Assembly: GCF_036711975.1 (NCBI RefSeq)
Contig: NC_091976.1
Span: 3,596,001-3,660,000 of the forward strand
Direction: 5' to 3'
Length of the DNA: 64,000 nt
Origin: Onthophagus taurus
Taxonomy: Eukaryota > Arthropoda > Insecta > Coleoptera > Scarabaeidae
How positions within the stretch are numbered: position 1 is the stretch's first letter; every line of letters starts with the position of its first letter. Positions 10,236 through 21,087 of the stretch are shown in pieces. The notes beneath the pieces were generated by a model. That model ran no database searches and was not told where the DNA came from. It saw nothing but the letters and a program-made list of their open reading frames with translations. The position numbers were made by a program, and so were the translations under genes.

Positions 10236-10476
10236 GGACATTACCAGCTCCAGAAATTGGCAAAATAAGCGGCCACGGCTCAATGAAGAAACGGAGGACC
10301 CTCTCCATGTGGATGTCGACGCAACAGATACATTAATTGAATGTAATAAACCTCATCGTTTACGTAAATGTCACATGTTAACGTTTGTCATATACGCACT
10401 TAAACGTTATTTTCCAGAATTAATAACACTTGATTTAAACATTTGTTCCAATTCACATAATGCCGAGTTTCAGTAA
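10168..10476 (+). CDS. Small overlapping ORF with basic motif between helicase and VP-like gene
   Basis: A 102-residue frame overlapping the end of the helicase and the first bases of the VP-like gene. It contains a basic NKRPRLNEETEDP stretch that could be a nuclear localisation signal, and the tail FVIYALKRYFPELITLDLN. It may be the displaced C-terminus of the helicase, a separate NS product, or nothing. I do not recognise it. Confidence 0.3.
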   Translation: MSSVYKIIILVILTLDCTRRANKDITSSRNWQNKRPRLNEETEDPLHVDVDATDTLIECNKPHRLRKCHMLTFVIYALKRYFPELITLDLNICSNSHNAEFQ

Positions 10477-11896
10477 GACACGTATTTTTTATTATAATAA
10501 TGATGCTAATACTTATACCACAACAAGTCAATCTACAGATTTTTATATAAGTAAGATTATACCTGATTCTAATGCGTTTTATTGTGTAGGATTAAAAGCT
10601 GAAAAACATAATTGGCATTTAATACCTACGAATTGTTTAGGATTATATATGACTTTAGCTGATTTGCAAATGGTTGTAGAAAATAGTGATGCTTTTAAAA
10701 TAAATAAATATAAAATAACAATTGGTCATACTATTCCTATCGCTAAATATCCTGGTACTGTTAACACTGTACAATTAAGTTTTAATAATACTATATATTC
10801 AACTATTGTAATTGAAGATTCTAATTACATTGGTGTAAATACAACGTTAAGTGCAGAAGAATTTTATATGTTACGTACATTTGATGGTGTTAGTTCATTA
10901 GATGGTAAATCACGATTAGAATTACCTAAACGTAATATATTTTTTAGAATACCAGCTACTTCTTATACTGATTCTGATGCAGTTGATAATACTACTACGA
11001 AATTATATGGATCATATTCAAATACACCTGGTACTATAACTTCTGAAAATGCTAAATCTTCTAATAACTTGACAACAGCAGATTTGATTAATGCTTATGT
11101 ACCTGAATTATTACAAAATAATGATAAAGTTTTTGCATTATATCCAGGTGAAAATATATATACGCATGAACAAGTAATAGGAGATGTAACAACTAATATT
11201 GAATGTACAGGTCCACATTTTAATGAATTAATATATCATGCAGATCAACGTATACAAGCATTATTAAATACTACTAATATAATTAGATCTCCTGAAAATA
11301 TATTATTAATGCCATTAAGTTTTCAATTAAAAGGTAATCATGAAGATACAGTGTCTTGGATAGATGAAACTGATGCAAATAATTGGAACAGAATGTTTGA
11401 ATTACAAAATAATCGTAGTGTTAATTTAGATTATAATCCTATATTTGATAAAATATTTATTAAAGGGATACCTATTGTAGATGATGGTAATAATCTTGTA
11501 ACACATACCTTTTGTTGTACTATAACGTGAGAATTAGATATAGAATGTATACCAAGATCAAATATAACAATTAATCGTTTACAATGGCAAATAACACGTC
11601 CGTATTTACAACAATTATATAAAAAAGATGGTACGATAGAACAACGGTCTTTATGCCATGATGGTGGATTTGGTATTAAACCATATAATAATGGTTTTAA
11701 ACGTGCATCTAAATTAAAATACTTATTTGATATATGTAAAAAACCAACTAGAACTACTTGGAAACGTAAATATAAAGATGTCCCTATTTTAACTTTTGAT
11801 ACCAACATTGCTTATCCTGATGATACACACCCTGCTAAATTTGGTTCTGCATATCCGTTTGAAGTTTCTACAATAGGTCATCCGAATTTTCAATAA
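10460..11896 (+). pseudogene. Parvovirus/bidnavirus-like capsid protein VP with one premature stop
   Basis: The frame runs 479 codons from ATG at 10460 to TAA at 11896, with one TGA at 11528-11530 at a position that is Trp (TGG) in the duplicate at 6089-6369. The N-terminal third (HNWHLIPTNCLGLYMTL, ITIGHTIPIAKYPGT, VQLSFNNTIY) has the look of the jelly-roll start of parvoviral VPs. A Ser/Thr/Asn-rich middle and a conserved-looking C-terminal part follow. It directly follows the NS1-like helicase, as in parvoviruses. The assignment rests on layout and motif impression, not on a search. The single stop suggests recent decay. Confidence 0.55.
11433..11713 (+). repeat. 281-bp block duplicated at 6089-6369
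   Basis: This is the source-side copy of the direct repeat, inside the VP-like gene. The three differences from the other copy include the base that makes the premature TGA here. Confidence 0.9.
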
Positions 11897-11916
11897 CTTC
11901 CCGTCGCATGAGACAT

Positions 11917-12051
11917 AATGTGACGGGACGTAGTCGAACCGGTCGCAAAAAGAAAAAACAATTGTTATAATTATCAATAAATCTATATTTACTTTCACCT
12001 TGTTGTTTTATTCATGGCCTTCCATTTCTTACTGCGCAGGACCTCCTGCGC
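11917..12051 (+). terminator. 3' end of the VP-like gene: basic mini-frame, AATAAA and a GC palindrome
   Basis: After the VP stop a second frame encodes a very basic tail (about nt 11911-11970, ending TGRSRTGRKKKKQLL). AATAAA lies at 11976-11981, followed by T-rich sequence, a fitting poly(A) signal. At 12034-12051 the palindrome GCGCAGGA-CC-TCCTGCGC has an 8-bp perfect stem. It could be a leftover of a viral terminal hairpin or chance. Confidence 0.4.
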
Positions 12052-12262
12052 TGCGTTAGGCGCAATTGAACGCCGTTTTTGAATATATTAACGATTGTTA
12101 TTACAATTATAACTACTGGCATGTGTATCGTAATGCAAATACTATATTTGTTAATTTTACTGATTATTAAATTTTATGTTTGTTAAATTGCGTATAAACG
12201 TTTAAGTTGTTATTGATTACCGCGCAACTCGCATTCTAAAATGTTTCAAGGTCTTTTCGATG

Positions 12263-12299
12263 GTATATAAACGGTTAAAATTTTCATATGGAACTCAGT
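12263..12299 (+). promoter_or_regulatory. TATA box and TCAGT initiator of the 101-aa gene
   Basis: TATATAAACG at about 12263 is followed about 30 bases downstream by CTCAGTTAC (12293-12301), the arthropod initiator TCAGT. The spacing is ideal for a core promoter. It places the RNA start just after the ATG at 12288, so translation should start at the next ATG, 12363. Confidence 0.65.
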
Positions 12300-12362
12300 T
12301 ACTACCGTTACTACCTTCTATTACTACTCACATCGCTCGCTCACTTTATAAAAGCTATTAGT

Positions 12363-12665
12363 ATGTCACGTTTAAGACAATTAGGTCAGTGTCAATTTTC
12401 CCCAAAGAAAAATATATCCGAATTAGAGGTGAATAAAATGTATGTGATTAAGTCTGCGAAGCGGATTACATCATGCGCATGGCCATCAGTTGTCGTAGAT
12501 TTGGAGGATGGATTCTCCGTTTTCTTACCTAAACGCATCGCGGAGGTGATTACGGATGGTGAAATTACGGAGCTAGGAGGTATGAGCTTAATATTCAAAG
12601 GAGTAAAAGATGTCGGAAAAGGGAATCCAGCCCATCTCATCGATTTTGTAAAAAACGTAAAATAA
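12363..12665 (+). CDS. 101-aa conserved-looking accessory protein of the Polinton-like element
   Basis: The frame begins MSRLRQLGQCQFSP at 12363. The earlier in-frame ATG at 12288 lies upstream of the predicted RNA start and would add a hydrophobic stretch, so I do not use it. The protein has alternating strand-like segments (MYVIKSAKRIT, PSVVVDLEDGFSVFLPKRI, MSLIFKGVKDVGKG) and no Cys. The pattern would fit a small OB-fold single-strand-DNA-binding protein, but no residue proves this. It is undamaged and lies between the VP-like gene and the polymerase gene on the same strand. It probably belongs to the PolB arm of the element. Confidence 0.6.
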   Translation: MSRLRQLGQCQFSPKKNISELEVNKMYVIKSAKRITSCAWPSVVVDLEDGFSVFLPKRIAEVITDGEITELGGMSLIFKGVKDVGKGNPAHLIDFVKNVK

Positions 12666-13358
12666 ATAAATGTTCTTATCGACTATATAAAAAAAAAACG
12701 TTAGAAAGTAAAATGTTAATAAATTTTTTTGTAAAACGTAAAATAAATGTTCTTATCGAGTTTGCAAAAAAACTTTTTACAAACTTAAAATTTATTTATT
12801 TGTTTTCTTTTTTAATTCATCATTGTATTTTGTATTGTCATTATTATTCAAATATTAATTGTTAAAAAATAATATTTTTTGATGGGTGGAATGTTTAGGC
12901 AACCCAAATAACAAACCAAATTTTTTATGTAACCATGACAATTTTGTCGATTTCAAATGTTATAAATAAAACAAGAAGCCATTATTGTATTCGTTATTAA
13001 AACGACGCTTTTTTATTCGATCCTCTGAAGAATTCAACTTAGAACCCCAATTCAAGTAAGAACTTTCCTTTTTTTCTTTCGAACCAACACCTACAATTAT
13101 TCCCGATATTTGTCGCGCGAACAATATCCATAACACGACGTCCATTGAAGAATTCTGTTTAAATAATTTATCGGAAATTAATTTTTATGTGATGGAATAC
13201 TTGGAAATAATAAACTCTACAACAGCTTCTATTTGATCACGTGATCACCGCGTGATATTGACGATTGACCATAACTCTAATCACACGTCTAGCTGCTTAT
13301 CAGTTCAACGTTAGCGGTTGTCGCGCACATTTATACCGGAAATCAATTTTACAATAAG
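12666..13358 (+). promoter_or_regulatory. Spacer with a probable promoter for the zinc-finger/PolB gene
   Basis: The segment is AT-rich up to about 13190, with a near-duplicated TTTGTAAAACGTAAAATAAATG phrase around 12645-12755. At 13236-13258 the sequence TGATCACGTGATCACCGCGTGAT contains the perfect palindrome ATCACGTGAT. TATCAGTTC at about 13298 is an initiator candidate 60 bases before the gene's ATG. No ORF of note is present. Confidence 0.4.
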
Positions 13359-16300
13359 ATGTTTCTTTGCGAAGTGTGTAACGGTGCGTTTACCTTAAAG
13401 CACAATCTTACCCGTCATATACGCGTAAAACACGGTAATGTGCGGGAATCGAACTTTAAATGCCATATCTTTTTCTTTTTTCTTTCTTTTTCTTTTCTTT
13501 CTTTTGTTTTTCTTTTCTTTTGTTTTTCTTTTCTTTTCTGTTTATTCGGTTGGATAGAGCAGATTTTTCTGGATCCCGCCGTTTGTATCTCGATATGGGT
13601 ATATATATGTATATGTTTTTAAATTTTAATTTACCATAACACATTGGGGTATCGTTGTTTTCATTTATTGTTTAAGTTATTATAATTTCAAGATTATGCA
13701 TACATTTATGTACATATTCATTTAGTTATACATTTTGTTGTGTATGTATACATATATATATATATATATATATGTATATATTTCTTTTTTTCTCTATTTG
13801 TTTTATATGGGATACAATAAAGTCATATTATTATTATTATTATTATATCTGTGAAAAAGGTTTTTCAAGATCTGATAAATTAAAACATCATCTAAGAAGC
13901 GTCCATGGATGATTAAATGTTCAACGTTGTGTTGCGCCACCACCACCACCTTTACAAAGCACATCAGCCGGTCCGGTTCAACTTGCGCCATCATCACATC
14001 CACCACCTAAACAGCGGCCCTCCAAACCTTTAAAAAGTACGTCAGCGGGTTCTGTTCAGCATACGTCATCATCATCATCATCATCACCACGTCCTCCACC
14101 TAAACAGCAACCCTCCAATTTATGTCGAATTTGCGGTGTTGACTTTATATCTACCACTCACCTTCGGACTCATCTAAGATTGGAACATGCAACCCCGGTG
14201 GAAGGTGAAGATAACATCGATAGATTGGAATCCTGTTTTAAAGGTAGAGTTTGTACCTATAGAGTCGCAGGCGTGTTACCCGATGATGATATACCATCGT
14301 TCCTAACAAGATCAGAAGGAGCTGTTAAACGGATGATTGAGGTTAGTTTAGATCGATGTGGCCCCTCTATAAAGGTTCAGATTGAGTTTTTTGCGAATTA
14401 TGTTAAAGCCGCGTATGATGAGAATGGGGATGAAGACGTATTAATGTCCGAGAAAAATTTTAATTGTAAATTTCAAGTTGTTTCGGTGGGTACGGATTTG
14501 CATGAGGTGTATGTTGGGATGTGTAGGGAAATTTTAGCTCAAAGCGAAGAATTTCAAGAACGCGACTCTGGGTGGGCCTTCTTCTCCGTATCTCACCTCC
14601 TGCTTAATATTAATAAATTTGAACCTATACCCGGGTCATCGTATATACGTTTACCTCAGGTAATTGCTGAAAAACATGCGTGCGTAAATATTAAAAACTA
14701 TGAGGATGATGCTTGTTTATCGTGGTGTTTGACGGCGGCTCTTCATCCTGCAAATCATAGTCGCGATCGAACTACAAGCTACCCTCATTATAGTCAAGTA
14801 CTTAATTTGCAAGGGATTACATTTCCCATTACTTTAAAAGATATCATTAATGTAGAAAAATTAAATAATTTAAGTATTAATGTTTACGAATTGATAAGTA
14901 GTAGTAGTGGTAAATACACAGTGGAAGGGCCAATTTATTTTACCAGACAAAGACGCGATATTCATATAAATTTGCTTTATCTATACGAAAACGGCAAGGG
15001 GCATTTCGTTTTAATTAAAAATCTTTCAAGGCTAATATCGAGTCAAGTCACGCACCGCGAACATTCTATACACCTTTGTGATGGATGTTTGACGCGGTTT
15101 TCATCCGCAGACAAGTTACTCGCACATCAGCCTTATGATTGTAATCATGTGATGACCGTTTTACCTACAACCGATTTAAAATCTAAATCAAACTTTTTCG
15201 GTTTAAAAACTCCGCAAAATATTTTAGAATTTAACAATTATAAATACACTCAGATGGCTCCCTTTGTCATCTACGCTGACTTTGAATCGCTTTTAAAACC
15301 GATCGATTATTGTAAACAGAGTAGCGCTAAATCTTTTACGGAAAAAATTGAGGAACATCAACCGTACAGTTTTGCTTATTACATTGTTTCCAATATTGAT
15401 AGCAGATTAAATAAATTTGAAACGTATACGGGACCGGATGCGCCTAAAATTTTTATCTCTAAATTAATTGATGATGTTAAATTACTTTACAACAAATACT
15501 TTAAAACTGTAAAACCAATGATACCTTTAACGGCCGATGAGCAATGGCATTTCGAATCGGCCGAAAATTGCATTATTTGTCAAAATCATTTTACTTCAAA
15601 CCAGGTTAAGGTTCGTGATCATTGTCATATTAGCGGCAAATACCGAGGCCCCGCCCATTCAAATTGTAATCTAAATTTAAAACTTCAAAATTTTATTCCG
15701 ATATTTTTTCATAACTTTAGCGGGTATGATTGTCATTTATTTATTAAAGAAATGGGCGATGTAGACAAAGATGGGCTTGATGTATTACCTAATAATAAAG
15801 AGAGATACATTAGTTTCAGTAAAAGATTTTTGGTCGATAAGGTAATTAGCGAAGACAAATCTGTTGGAAATGTTTTCTTTAAATTAAGATTTGTTGATTC
15901 ATTTAGATTTCATCTTCATTAGATTCTTTAGCAGGTAACCTTAATGAGTTTGATTTTATTAGCATGCGTAAATCTTACCCCCACAATGATCATTTTAAAT
16001 TGCTGACCAAAAAGGGAATCTTTCCCTACACCTTTATGTCATCATTTGATAGGCTTAATGCCACATTTTTGCCCCCTAAAGAGACGTTTTTTAATAATTT
16101 AAATTTAGAGGGAATATCTGATGAGCAATATGTTCATGCCCAAACTGTTTGGAAGAAATTTAATTGTCAAACTTTTAAGGATTATTCTGATTTATACTTA
16201 AAGACCGATGTTCTTCTATTAGCTGATGTATTTGAGAAATTTAGACGTGTATGTTTCAAAACCTACGGTTTGGATCCCGCTCATTATTATACGGCACCGG

Positions 16301-17763
16301 GGCTATCTTGGGATGCTATGCTAAAAGTCACTCAAATTAAATTGGAATTGTTGACGGATATTGATCAAGTTCATTTCATTAAAAAAGGTATCCGTGGGGG
16401 CATTTCCCAATGCTCCCTACGTCATGGTAAAGCAAATAATAAATATATGGAAAATTATGATGCTAATGCGCCCTCTAAATTTCTAATGTATTGGGACGCT
16501 AACAATTTGTATGGGTGGGCAATGTCTCAATTTATGCCCGTTTCCAACTTTAAATGGTTGACTGAAAACGAAATTCAAAATTTAGATTTTAATAATATAC
16601 CCGATGATTCCGATTTCGGATATATTTTAGACGTGGATATTGCGTATCCCGAACACTTGCACAACCTACATAATGATCTACCTTTCTTAGCCGAGAATTT
16701 AATCCCCCCTAACTGTAAATGCGAGAGCGATAAACGATTAATTCCAAATTTATTTGATAAGACAAATTATGTAATTCATTACAGAAATTTAAAACAAGCC
16801 GTTGCACACGGATTAACTATAAGAAAAGTTAATAGAGTTTTATCGTTTAAACAATCCCCTTGGTTAAAGTCATATATCGATAAAAATACAGAGTTACGCC
16901 AATCGGCTAAAAATGATTTTGAAAAGGATTTTTTTAAATTAATGAACAACGCAGTTTTCGGTAAAACCATGGAAAATGTTGATAAGCGAGCCGACGTCCG
17001 CTTAGTAACCAGTTGGGACGATATCAGGTCTGGCAAAACCGCAGGTCGACCTAGACTTGGAGCTCGGAGTTTAATCGCTAAATTAAATTTTAAAAGTGTT
17101 AAAGTATTCACAGAAACGTTTTCGGCAATTCAAATGGAGCGTCTTCATGTAGTCTACGATAAGCCTCTATACGTTGGTTTTACAGTTTTAGAACTGTCAA
17201 AATTATTAATGTACGATTTTTATTATGATTTTTTAAAATCTAAATACGGAGAGGACGTTCAGTTGTGTTACATGGATACCGACAGTTTCACCGTACTAAT
17301 TAAGTCTGACGATGTGTATAACGATGTTAAATTAAATTTAGATAAATTTGATACATCTAACTACAGTCCCGATAATCGGTTTGACATCCCCTTGCAAAAT
17401 AAAGCGGTTTTAGGTAAGATGAAAGATGAAAATTGCGGAAACGTAATGGTCGAATTTAATGGTTTAAGATCGAAGGTGTACGCAAATCGGGTCGCGGATG
17501 GGCGAGTTACTAAAAAATCTAAAGGTATTAAGAAAGCTGTGGTTAAACAAAAGCTTTCATTTCAAAATTATTTCGACTGTTTACATTCAAATTCCGTCTT
17601 GTGTAGAAAACAGTTATTATTTAGAAGTTTTAACCACACGGTTTTTACCGTTTTACAAAACAAATTGGCCCTTTCCCCACATGATTCCAAGCGATGTATC
17701 GATGCCGATGGTATTAAAACATTGGCTTGGGGTCATTTTACCACTATTTCGAATAACGTTTAA
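13359..17763 (+). pseudogene. C2H2 zinc-finger / HNH / protein-primed type B DNA polymerase (Polinton-like), broken
   Basis: The gene starts with C2H2 fingers. The first is CEVCNGAFTLKHNLTRHIRV. The second is split by a 380-bp insertion. The third is CRICGVDFISTTHL near 14130. Pro/Ser linkers lie between the second and third. The polymerase follows: Exo I YADFESLL (about nt 15268), an HNH/endonuclease VII-like insert (CIICQNHF... RDHCHISGKYRG), Exo II HNFSGYDCHL, Exo III LKTDVLLLADVFEKF, motif A YWDANNLYGWAMSQ (about nt 16489), motif B LMNNAVFGKTMEN and motif C CYMDTDSF (about nt 17266). The C-terminus is complete. Damage: TGA after finger 2 (about nt 13908), the insertion, and one frameshift at about 15905-15920. 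Catalytic Asp residues are kept. AATAAA at 17889. Such polymerases copy Polintons and adinto- or bidnaviruses. Confidence 0.9.
13471..13850 (+). mobile_element. 380-bp retroposon-like insertion in the second zinc finger, with ATATCT duplication
   Basis: ATATCT occurs at 13465-13470 and again at 13845-13850. Removing the 380 bases joins the two Cys of the finger and restores the frame. The insert is rich in simple sequence: CTTTT-type pyrimidine repeats at its left, TA repeats at about 13750-13775, and a 3' end of AATAAAG followed by (ATT)n directly before the duplicated ATATCT. A 3' microsatellite tail plus a target-site duplication fits a SINE or truncated LINE in plus orientation. A phrase like GTTGGATAGAGCA near 13549 resembles a tRNA A box. 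Confidence 0.65.
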
Positions 17764-18090
17764 ATATATTTAAGTAGTTTAAGTAGAAAATAGTATATCA
17801 TTTTTTTGAGTATGTTTAATTTAAATTTTTAATATATGTATAAACGTTAATTTTTTGTGATTTTCTCTTCCTCCTACCCTCAATCAGTAATAAAGAACCT
17901 ATTTTAAGGTAAGTATTATTATTTCAATTAAGTCATCGCTCCGCGGGGGATTACCTTCCGCTGATAAGCATACGATCGTCGTCGTCGTATTTGTCATCGC
18001 TCCACGGGGGATTAACTTCCGCTGATAAACGTATGAGCGTCGTCGTCATCTCTACTTGAACGTTATTTAAACACTTTAATTCATTTCCTT
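17764..18090 (+). repeat. PolB 3' flank with AATAAA and a 61-bp tandem duplication
   Basis: The poly(A) signal AATAAA is at 17889-17894. At 17932 and 17993 two imperfect copies of a 61-bp unit start GTCATCGCTCCGCGGGGGAT and end with GTCGTCGTC runs. The unit may lie near the right end of the Polinton-like element. I could not find a matching inverted copy at the left. Confidence 0.6.
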
Positions 18091-18126
18091 CGGTAGCCTA
18101 GCGTGCAAGACGCCCGACTCTCAGCC
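18091..18126 (+). mobile_element. tRNA-derived SINE, 5' half (split by the LINE)
   Basis: CGGTAGCCTAGCGTGCAAGA looks like the A-box half of a tRNA. It ends in GACTCTCAGCC, which is duplicated at 21394-21404 on the far side of the LINE. The B-box half continues from 21394. The stems are imperfect, so it is a SINE head and not a working tRNA gene. Confidence 0.6.
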
Positions 18127-18424
18127 CAGTTCCACTCGAGCTCTTGCAGCGAGCGGACGTCTCTCCCACTCTTTCGTAAGCGCTCCTCAGTGAAAAGCAA
18201 TTTTTGTGTTTCCGGGAATTTAAGGCCATTAGCCAGTTCCGAGTAAAAACTAAGTGCCTTCGTTAAGTACTTTCGAGAATCGAACCGAGGTCATCCGGCC
18301 GTAGACAAAGCCCAAGAACAAAGGCTCCGGCTCGGCCGGGCGCGCAGGTACGAGGGGTTTTTACCCGTTTACGTAAAATTCGTCGTTTTTACGACGCAGT
18401 TTCGTTCATTTTATTTAAAACAAA

Positions 18425-19823
18425 ATGACGAAACACAAACAAAAGCCGCCAACACCACCGGTCGAAATCCAATCTGACGCTGAATCCACCGCCACCATCG
18501 CATCAGAGCTTACCCGAAAGCTGATGGAAGTTGAAGAAAAGCTCCAGGCCACCCCCGAGGAAGAAGAACCGCCAACCGGATTTACGAAGGCGAAGAAAAG
18601 AAAAAGGAAGATGAAGTCCACGGAAGACATCACCGTCGAACTCAAAAACCGATATGAACTTCTCCCGGAAGAAGTCGACAATATCGCGAAATCCCTCCCT
18701 GCGGGTAAGAGCGCTACACTTATAATTAACAAACCCAAACCCCCGATAAACCAAACCCAAAAACGGACCAGCCCCCTATAACTATTCATCTAGGTGGTTT
18801 CTGTAATCACCTCAGACTTACCGGCGATCTCACCCAATGGGTGGGATAAGATAACTACACCCTTAGGTATACGGCCAGCGGTTGCACCGTATATGTCAAA
18901 AATCCCGACAACCGAGCAAAAATTATCAAAGAGCTCAAGAAATCGAGCATACCCTTCCACACCCATACCCCAGAGAGGATCGCGAGAAAGCGTTCACCCT
19001 CGACGGCCTCCCCCTGCAAATAACCCCCGAAGAGGTCACAAACGAGATTTTCGACCTGTCGACAATCCAGGCGACCAAATGCTTCCTAATGAAAGGGACT
19101 CGTTATCCCCGTTTTCTAATCACCTTTTCCGACATCAAAAACCTGGATACCCTCCAAAAGCAAATCCCCTTCCTTTTCAACACCCGTGTCTACTGGGGAT
19201 ACGTTAGAAATACCAAACTCCTTATACAGTGTAAGAACTGCCAAGGCTGGGGTCACGCGACCTCAAACTGTTACGCCCGTCCCAAGTGCATTAAGTGCAC
19301 CGGTGATCACAAAACCGCTGATTGCCAAATCACCCGCGACAACGGTCTTCCCATTTCCTGTACCAACTGCAAGGGCAACCACACCGCCAACTCCACCGAA
19401 TGCCCTCGATATCACCAAGAAATTGCGCGTCGCAATATTAAATGGTCAACCACCCAGCCGACCAAGCCCACCACAACACCACCGCGAGCACAAATCGCTC
19501 CAACTTCTTTCCCCCCGATCCGTCCCCTCAATCAACCCTGGAACGCCATCGTGAAAGGGCCCCAACACCAGCAAAACCCCCCAACAGCACCACCCCCTAC
19601 TCAGCCCCCCATTCAATTCAAAGCTCCCCAAGCGAACTCTCTCCCCAACACCTCCGACTTTAACGAGCTCGGAAACCTGATGGCCGAGATTAATTCCCTA
19701 ATTAATCTCCCAAACCTCATCAACGCCCTAAAACAGTTTAGGGATACCCTCCTTATAGACAAAAGTCCCGCCTCGCTCCTGGACGCTACACAGAAACTCT
19801 ATTCCAACCTCCTCAATGTCTAG
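18425..19823 (+). pseudogene. LINE ORF1 (Gag-like) with CCHC knuckles, frameshifted
   Basis: The first part (18425-18781) is charged and proline-rich and ends in a stop. The main part continues in another frame from about 18882 to 19823. It has an RNA-binding-like segment (EKAFTLDGLPLQITPEEVTN) and three zinc knuckles: CKNCQGWGHATSNC, CIKCTGDHKTADC and CTNCKGNHTANSTEC (about nt 19230-19410). A Pro/Gln/Thr-rich C-terminus follows. ORF1 proteins of jockey-type LINEs bind the element RNA. The frame change between about 18780 and 18880 disables it. Confidence 0.85.
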
Positions 19824-21087
19824 CTTAACTCTAGTCCAGTTCAACGCTAACAGTCTTATCCCTAAAATCCCGGAGATAACCGACTTCCTAAAAAGACTAA
19901 ATGTCGACGTCCTCCTAATAAACGAAACCAAACTCATCCCAACCGATTCCGTCTCCTTTCCAGGATACACCATCCTCCGAAAAGACAGAACCCGTCGAGC
20001 CGGCGGTGTTGCTGTTTTGATCAAAAATACCATCCCGCACCAAGTAATCCCCCAACCCAATCACGGCCATCTAGACCTTATCACCATAAAACTAGACAGC
20101 AACCTCTTCGTCACCGCTCTCTATAGCCGCCCCAACGGCCCCCTCACAACCACCGATTTAAACCATCTAATCGGCTCCTACAACAAAACCCTTCTATTCG
20201 GCGACCTCAACGCCTGCCACCCTTACTGGGGATGTAATAGAATAAACAAAAAAGGGCGAACTATATACAATTACACCCAGGCCCACAACGCGTTCGTCCT
20301 CGCCCCTAGAGCGCCCACACATTTCCCCCCAAACGGCTCTACGCCAACAACCATCGACATCGCCCTGATCAAAAACGTCACCGACATCTCCGACCCAGTC
20401 GCTTTAAACGATCTGTCATCCGACTACTCTCCGGTCATCATTAAAATCGGTTCAAACATCCCAAACGAACCACCATCGAAGTCCCCCGATTTCAAAAAAG
20501 CCGACTGGACGACGTTTAAAAACCACATAAACGCCCGTATCCACGTCACCCCCGACATTCAAACAACCCAAGACCTCGACGCGGCCATCGATCTCCTCAC
20601 CAGTACGATCGTGGCCGCCAAAAACAAATCGATCCCCCTCACGCCTAAACCGAACGGCCTCATCCCCAAAACTCCACCGCATATTCTCGTCATAATCCAA
20701 AACAGAAATGCAATACGTAGGCAGTATCAGCGAACCCGCGACCCAATCACACTGACCGAGCTCCGCAAATTAAACAAATCAATTCAGTCCGAGCTCAAAA
20801 AGCACAAGAACGAAACGTGGTCCAAAAAACTTCAATCCCTAAACCCAGATGACAAATCCATCTGGTGCACAATCCGCAAAATCAAAAATCGATTTAAACC
20901 GATCCCCGCCCTAAAGGACCAACACAGCCACATCATTTCAGACAGAGACAAAGCCCTCGCCCTCACAAACTATCTGGCCGCCATTCACACAGCCAAACCT
21001 AACACATCGGCCGAACAAAACAATATCTCCCAAAGAGTTCACAATTTCACTCAATCGCATCTCCGACACTCGTCCGCCCTCAATTAG
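19816..21087 (+). pseudogene. LINE ORF2: AP-like endonuclease domain only
   Basis: A 423-residue frame overlapping ORF1 by 8 bases (ATG inside the ORF1 end), as is common in jockey elements. The endonuclease motifs are visible: QFNANSL, LLINETKL, GDLNACHPYWGC, TTIDIALI and LSSDYSPVI. In the last motif the usual SDH is SDY, so the catalytic His is lost. After a basic linker (about residues 290-400) the frame ends and no RT motif (such as FADD) appears. The product could at best be an inactive endonuclease fragment. Confidence 0.88.

Noticed and set aside
12288-12362. Upstream ATG giving a signal-peptide-like leader to the 101-aa protein
   Set aside because: The predicted RNA start (TCAGT, about 12294) lies after this ATG, and the hydrophobic run looks like translated 5' UTR.
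13436-13850. Intron in the zinc-finger/PolB gene
   Set aside because: The edges show an ATATCT direct repeat and an (ATT)n tail, not a donor/acceptor pair whose removal gives the finger; insertion explains the frame better.
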